From Trichomonas vaginalis G3 (Eukaryota > Parabasalia > Trichomonadida > Trichomonadidae), in assembly GCF_026262505.1 (NCBI RefSeq), contig NC_067206.1, positions 4,492,879 to 4,556,878 of the forward strand: a stretch of 64,000 nucleotides of DNA, written 5' to 3'. A model generated the notes under the pieces. The model made no database searches. It was not told the origin of the DNA and was given only the letters and a program-made list of their open reading frames with translations. How positions within the stretch are numbered: the first letter of the stretch is position 1; each line of letters opens with the position of its first letter. The position numbers and the translations under genes are program-made. Of this stretch, positions 61,451 through 64,000 are shown piece after piece.

Positions 61451-64000
61451 TCATTGAACGCGGTACCATGCGAATATAGTCACAAATGGTGGCATATAAT
61501 CTGCACCCGAGCCTGTTGGATTTGTTGTGAAAGTGTGTGAATGATTTCCTGCGGTTCCACAGAAAATACCTGCGCTTGAATCTACTGGGTCGCTTGAAAT
61601 ATCCGATCTATTCATTCCCTGTCTATCCGAACCTGCTGCAAGATTTGTATAACCTCTTTTTGTTATTGAATGTGAATGACTACCTGTTGTGTTTGTAGTT
61701 CCTGTATGAGTGTGCGGTGGAAGGTTTGCTTCTTTAATTTTCTTCGAACCTCCTGTTTGCTTTGAATATCTAGCACAGTATAAGAATTTATCTACAATCT
61801 GCTTCCACGTACCAAAACCTAAAACTGTTTCTGGATTTGTTGAGTTCATTGATGTATAAATAGAGCCTATAGGATATAATGTTTGAAGTATTTCAGTCTT
61901 TAATGTTTGAAGCTCTGTTTTGTCGGCTTTCTTATCATATAAATCTTGAGCAGTGAATTTAACATTATTTTCATCATCCATGACATAAACATTTTTACAG
62001 CTAATTTTTTTCTGTTGTTATGTTTTCATTCGATGTTAAACCTTGTGGAAAGTTAGGAGGTTTATAATATAATGCATCCCCATCAGTTCCGCCAACCGTT
62101 CCTTCAATACTTTCTATAGCAACAGTTGAGAAGGAGTTATGTGTATGTTCTTTATCTGCTTTTTTATCTAACATTGCTGTAGTTCATGTGTTTCAAAGTT
62201 TCTGACATGACCTTCAATGTTCATACATTTACTATTTAAGGAGTTTAGTGTATCTTTTACGCTTGTACTTGGATTCTCTAAAGGTGCACTTGAACCAAGG
62301 GTATAGTTCAATATTATGTCGTCTGCTCTAACAGTAGTGAAGGATTCATGTGTATGGTTCTTGTCGGCTTTACTGTCTAATGTAGCTTGAAGTTCATTTA
62401 TATCGGAGATGTTGTGTTTATGAGATTTCAAAACTTTGTTCGTTGCTTCGAGTTCAACTTTGTCAGCTTTACTTTTAATAGCATCTTCAAAAGTTATTTT
62501 TGCCTTAACTCTCAATGTAAATCTTGGTTCAACTAATACACCGTTAACAAAGAAGTATGAAGCATAAATTTCATCGTTATAACTAAATGCTTCTAGCGCT
62601 TTACCCGTGTCATAATGTACAGTACAGCTTATGTCATAACCTTTAGCACGAATGAATTTATATCTTCTTTCATTAACATCTTCAGTGCTTATTTGTTCAT
62701 CCTGTGTTAAATATCCATGGTAGTCCGTTATAATCTGTTCGTCTGAAGTTATATAATGAACGTGGTTCTTGACTTTATCACTCAGAGCTAAAAGCTCATT
62801 TTTGTCTGCTTTTTCGGCTAATTTCTCATTAATATCATTCACTTCTAATTCAACTCTTCCGCCAGAACTCTTATTATCATTAATCTTTTTCATTAATTCA
62901 GTAATTACGTCATAAAGACTATATTCTGTTTTCGGTTCTGTAAATAATGAGTCAAAATTTCTTTTCATCATTACATCGCTGACATTAATGATATCACCAA
63001 TTCCTTTTTCATTTATTCTCTTCATTAATTCTGCAATAATGACGAATATATAATCTGTTAATTTATTCTCTTCATCGAGGGTTATAGAATGTTTTGAAAT
63101 TGAATCATTAACTCCTCTAAATAAATCAATAACTTCAGGATACACGTTTTTAATGTCTCGAATAACCCGACCAGTATCCTGTTGTTCATGTTCTTCGTTC
63201 CCGTCGTTACGTGGTTTTATATCTCTAACCATCATCAACGCAGCCATAACCGGAGGGTTTGTTGCTATCTGTTCGAAAATCCGTCCGTTATGTACGGTAT
63301 ATCTAAATAATTTCTTTGTGTTTGTTAAAACATTTGAAACAAGTCTTTTAAAACCATCTACAAAATTTCCTGTTTCACCTAATGTTCTTGCAGCATTTAC
63401 AAGCTCACCCATTCCCGCTTTTGACCCCAAAAACGTCCATATTGCATTTATTTCACTCTGTATAGTTGTCCATTCAGCGAAACTAACACCCGCATTCGCT
63501 AAGCTGAAAATGAAATTCAGTGGATCGAACTTAATTCCACCTTCTTTTTCAATTTCAACGAACTCACTAACATGAGATTTTAAGTATTCTTTCGTTAAAA
63601 TTGTTTTCCCCGATGTTATGTCATTAACGAAACTATCACCGTCAAAAGTTAACGAATTCAATTTCGTCGTTGATGCTTTTATTTCATACACCGCTTTATC
63701 GATAGTTTTTGGCTCACCTTCTTTAGAAGCATATGAAACATTAATGAATGAATTATATGTATTCGTGAATGAATTAAAATCAATGATTTTCATTAATGAC
63801 GCCTTTAATGATTCATTTACTGTCGAATCCCTTAAAGTAATTAATGAACTGTCATTTATGAAAGGTACACTGCAAACCGTCGAGTTTGGATCAAATGCTG
63901 TAGTTGGTGCAGGAATATTAATGATATAAGTCATTAAATCATTAAGTGACGTAAATAATGTTGTCGTTTTTGATTTAATTTCTTTAGCATCTGTTATATA
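61451..64000 (-). pseudogene. Fibre-like protein with tail-collar domain, partial and broken (C)
   Basis: Continues past the window edge. Homologous to 33875-36811: CSVPFI and DSTV repeats, a long helical region, KADKNHTH and HKHNISDINELQ units, then a collar region with YPIGSIYTSMNSTNPETVLG, GGSKKI, and HTHTGTTNTTGSHSHS metal-site-like pairs ending PPFVTIFAWYRVQ. About one or two breaks. The collar end differs clearly between C and B and resembles A in the TKRGY / NLAAGS part, suggesting swapping of the receptor-facing tip. Confidence 0.75.

Larger units (their letters stand above)
48134..64000. mobile_element. Maverick/Polinton element C, right end outside window
   Basis: Same order and orientation as B from terminus through fibre gene. 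Capsid-like, 285-aa, 157-aa, KilA-N, GIY-YIG, 313-aa-type and integrase genes look whole; PolB, the 141-aa-type gene and the fibre gene are broken (about five breaks in view). It is inserted at the 3' end of the pogo transposase. No target duplication can be checked without the right end. Confidence 0.92.

Overview
The window is A+T-rich eukaryotic DNA that I read as a transposon nest from Trichomonas vaginalis or a very close trichomonad. The reasons are the Maverick/Polinton gene set (protein-primed DNA polymerase B, retroviral-type integrase, FtsK/A32-like ATPase, capsid-like proteins), the absence of visible introns, and several near-identical large copies in one locus. The species call rests on remembered family knowledge, not a search.

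Layout. Element A (1-15608, left end outside the window) runs left to right: fibre/collar gene, integrase, a 313-aa-type unknown gene, a KilA-N gene, unknown genes, PolB, unknown and structural genes, major-capsid-like gene, small genes, then the right terminus. Positions 15609-19672 belong to an older, different virus-like block (D) with its own divergent capsid-like gene. Element B (19673-42025, about 22.4 kb) is the only copy with both ends in view. It has about 0.68-kb terminal inverted repeats (TIRs) and is flanked by a 5-bp target duplication ACTTT. Block D continues for about 250 bp to its right. Positions 42300-48133 are a non-Maverick interval holding an integrase-fold gene, two clusters of hairpins and a pogo-type transposase. 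Element C (48134-64000, right end outside) repeats the B order.

Within a Maverick the genes fall into three blocks: replication and integration (PolB, integrase), virion-like structural genes (double-jelly-roll-like capsid, minor structural proteins, ATPase, phage-like collar fibre), and regulatory or accessory genes (KilA-N, KilA-N plus GIY-YIG, TIR cargo). Several genes in each copy are broken, so I treat them as fossils. The copies are very similar to one another, which suggests recent spread.

The most unusual signals are non-coding: (1) seven tandem near-perfect hairpins at 44323-44756 and a second hairpin cluster at 45589-46326; (2) a dispersed roughly 30-bp double-hairpin repeat that sits in intergenic DNA and, in frame, inside PolB and two other proteins; (3) a 14-bp palindrome with flanking iterons between genes, in two variants whose iterons and cores differ together; (4) a shared Maverick terminus that gives interrupted genes new C-terminal codons and stops.
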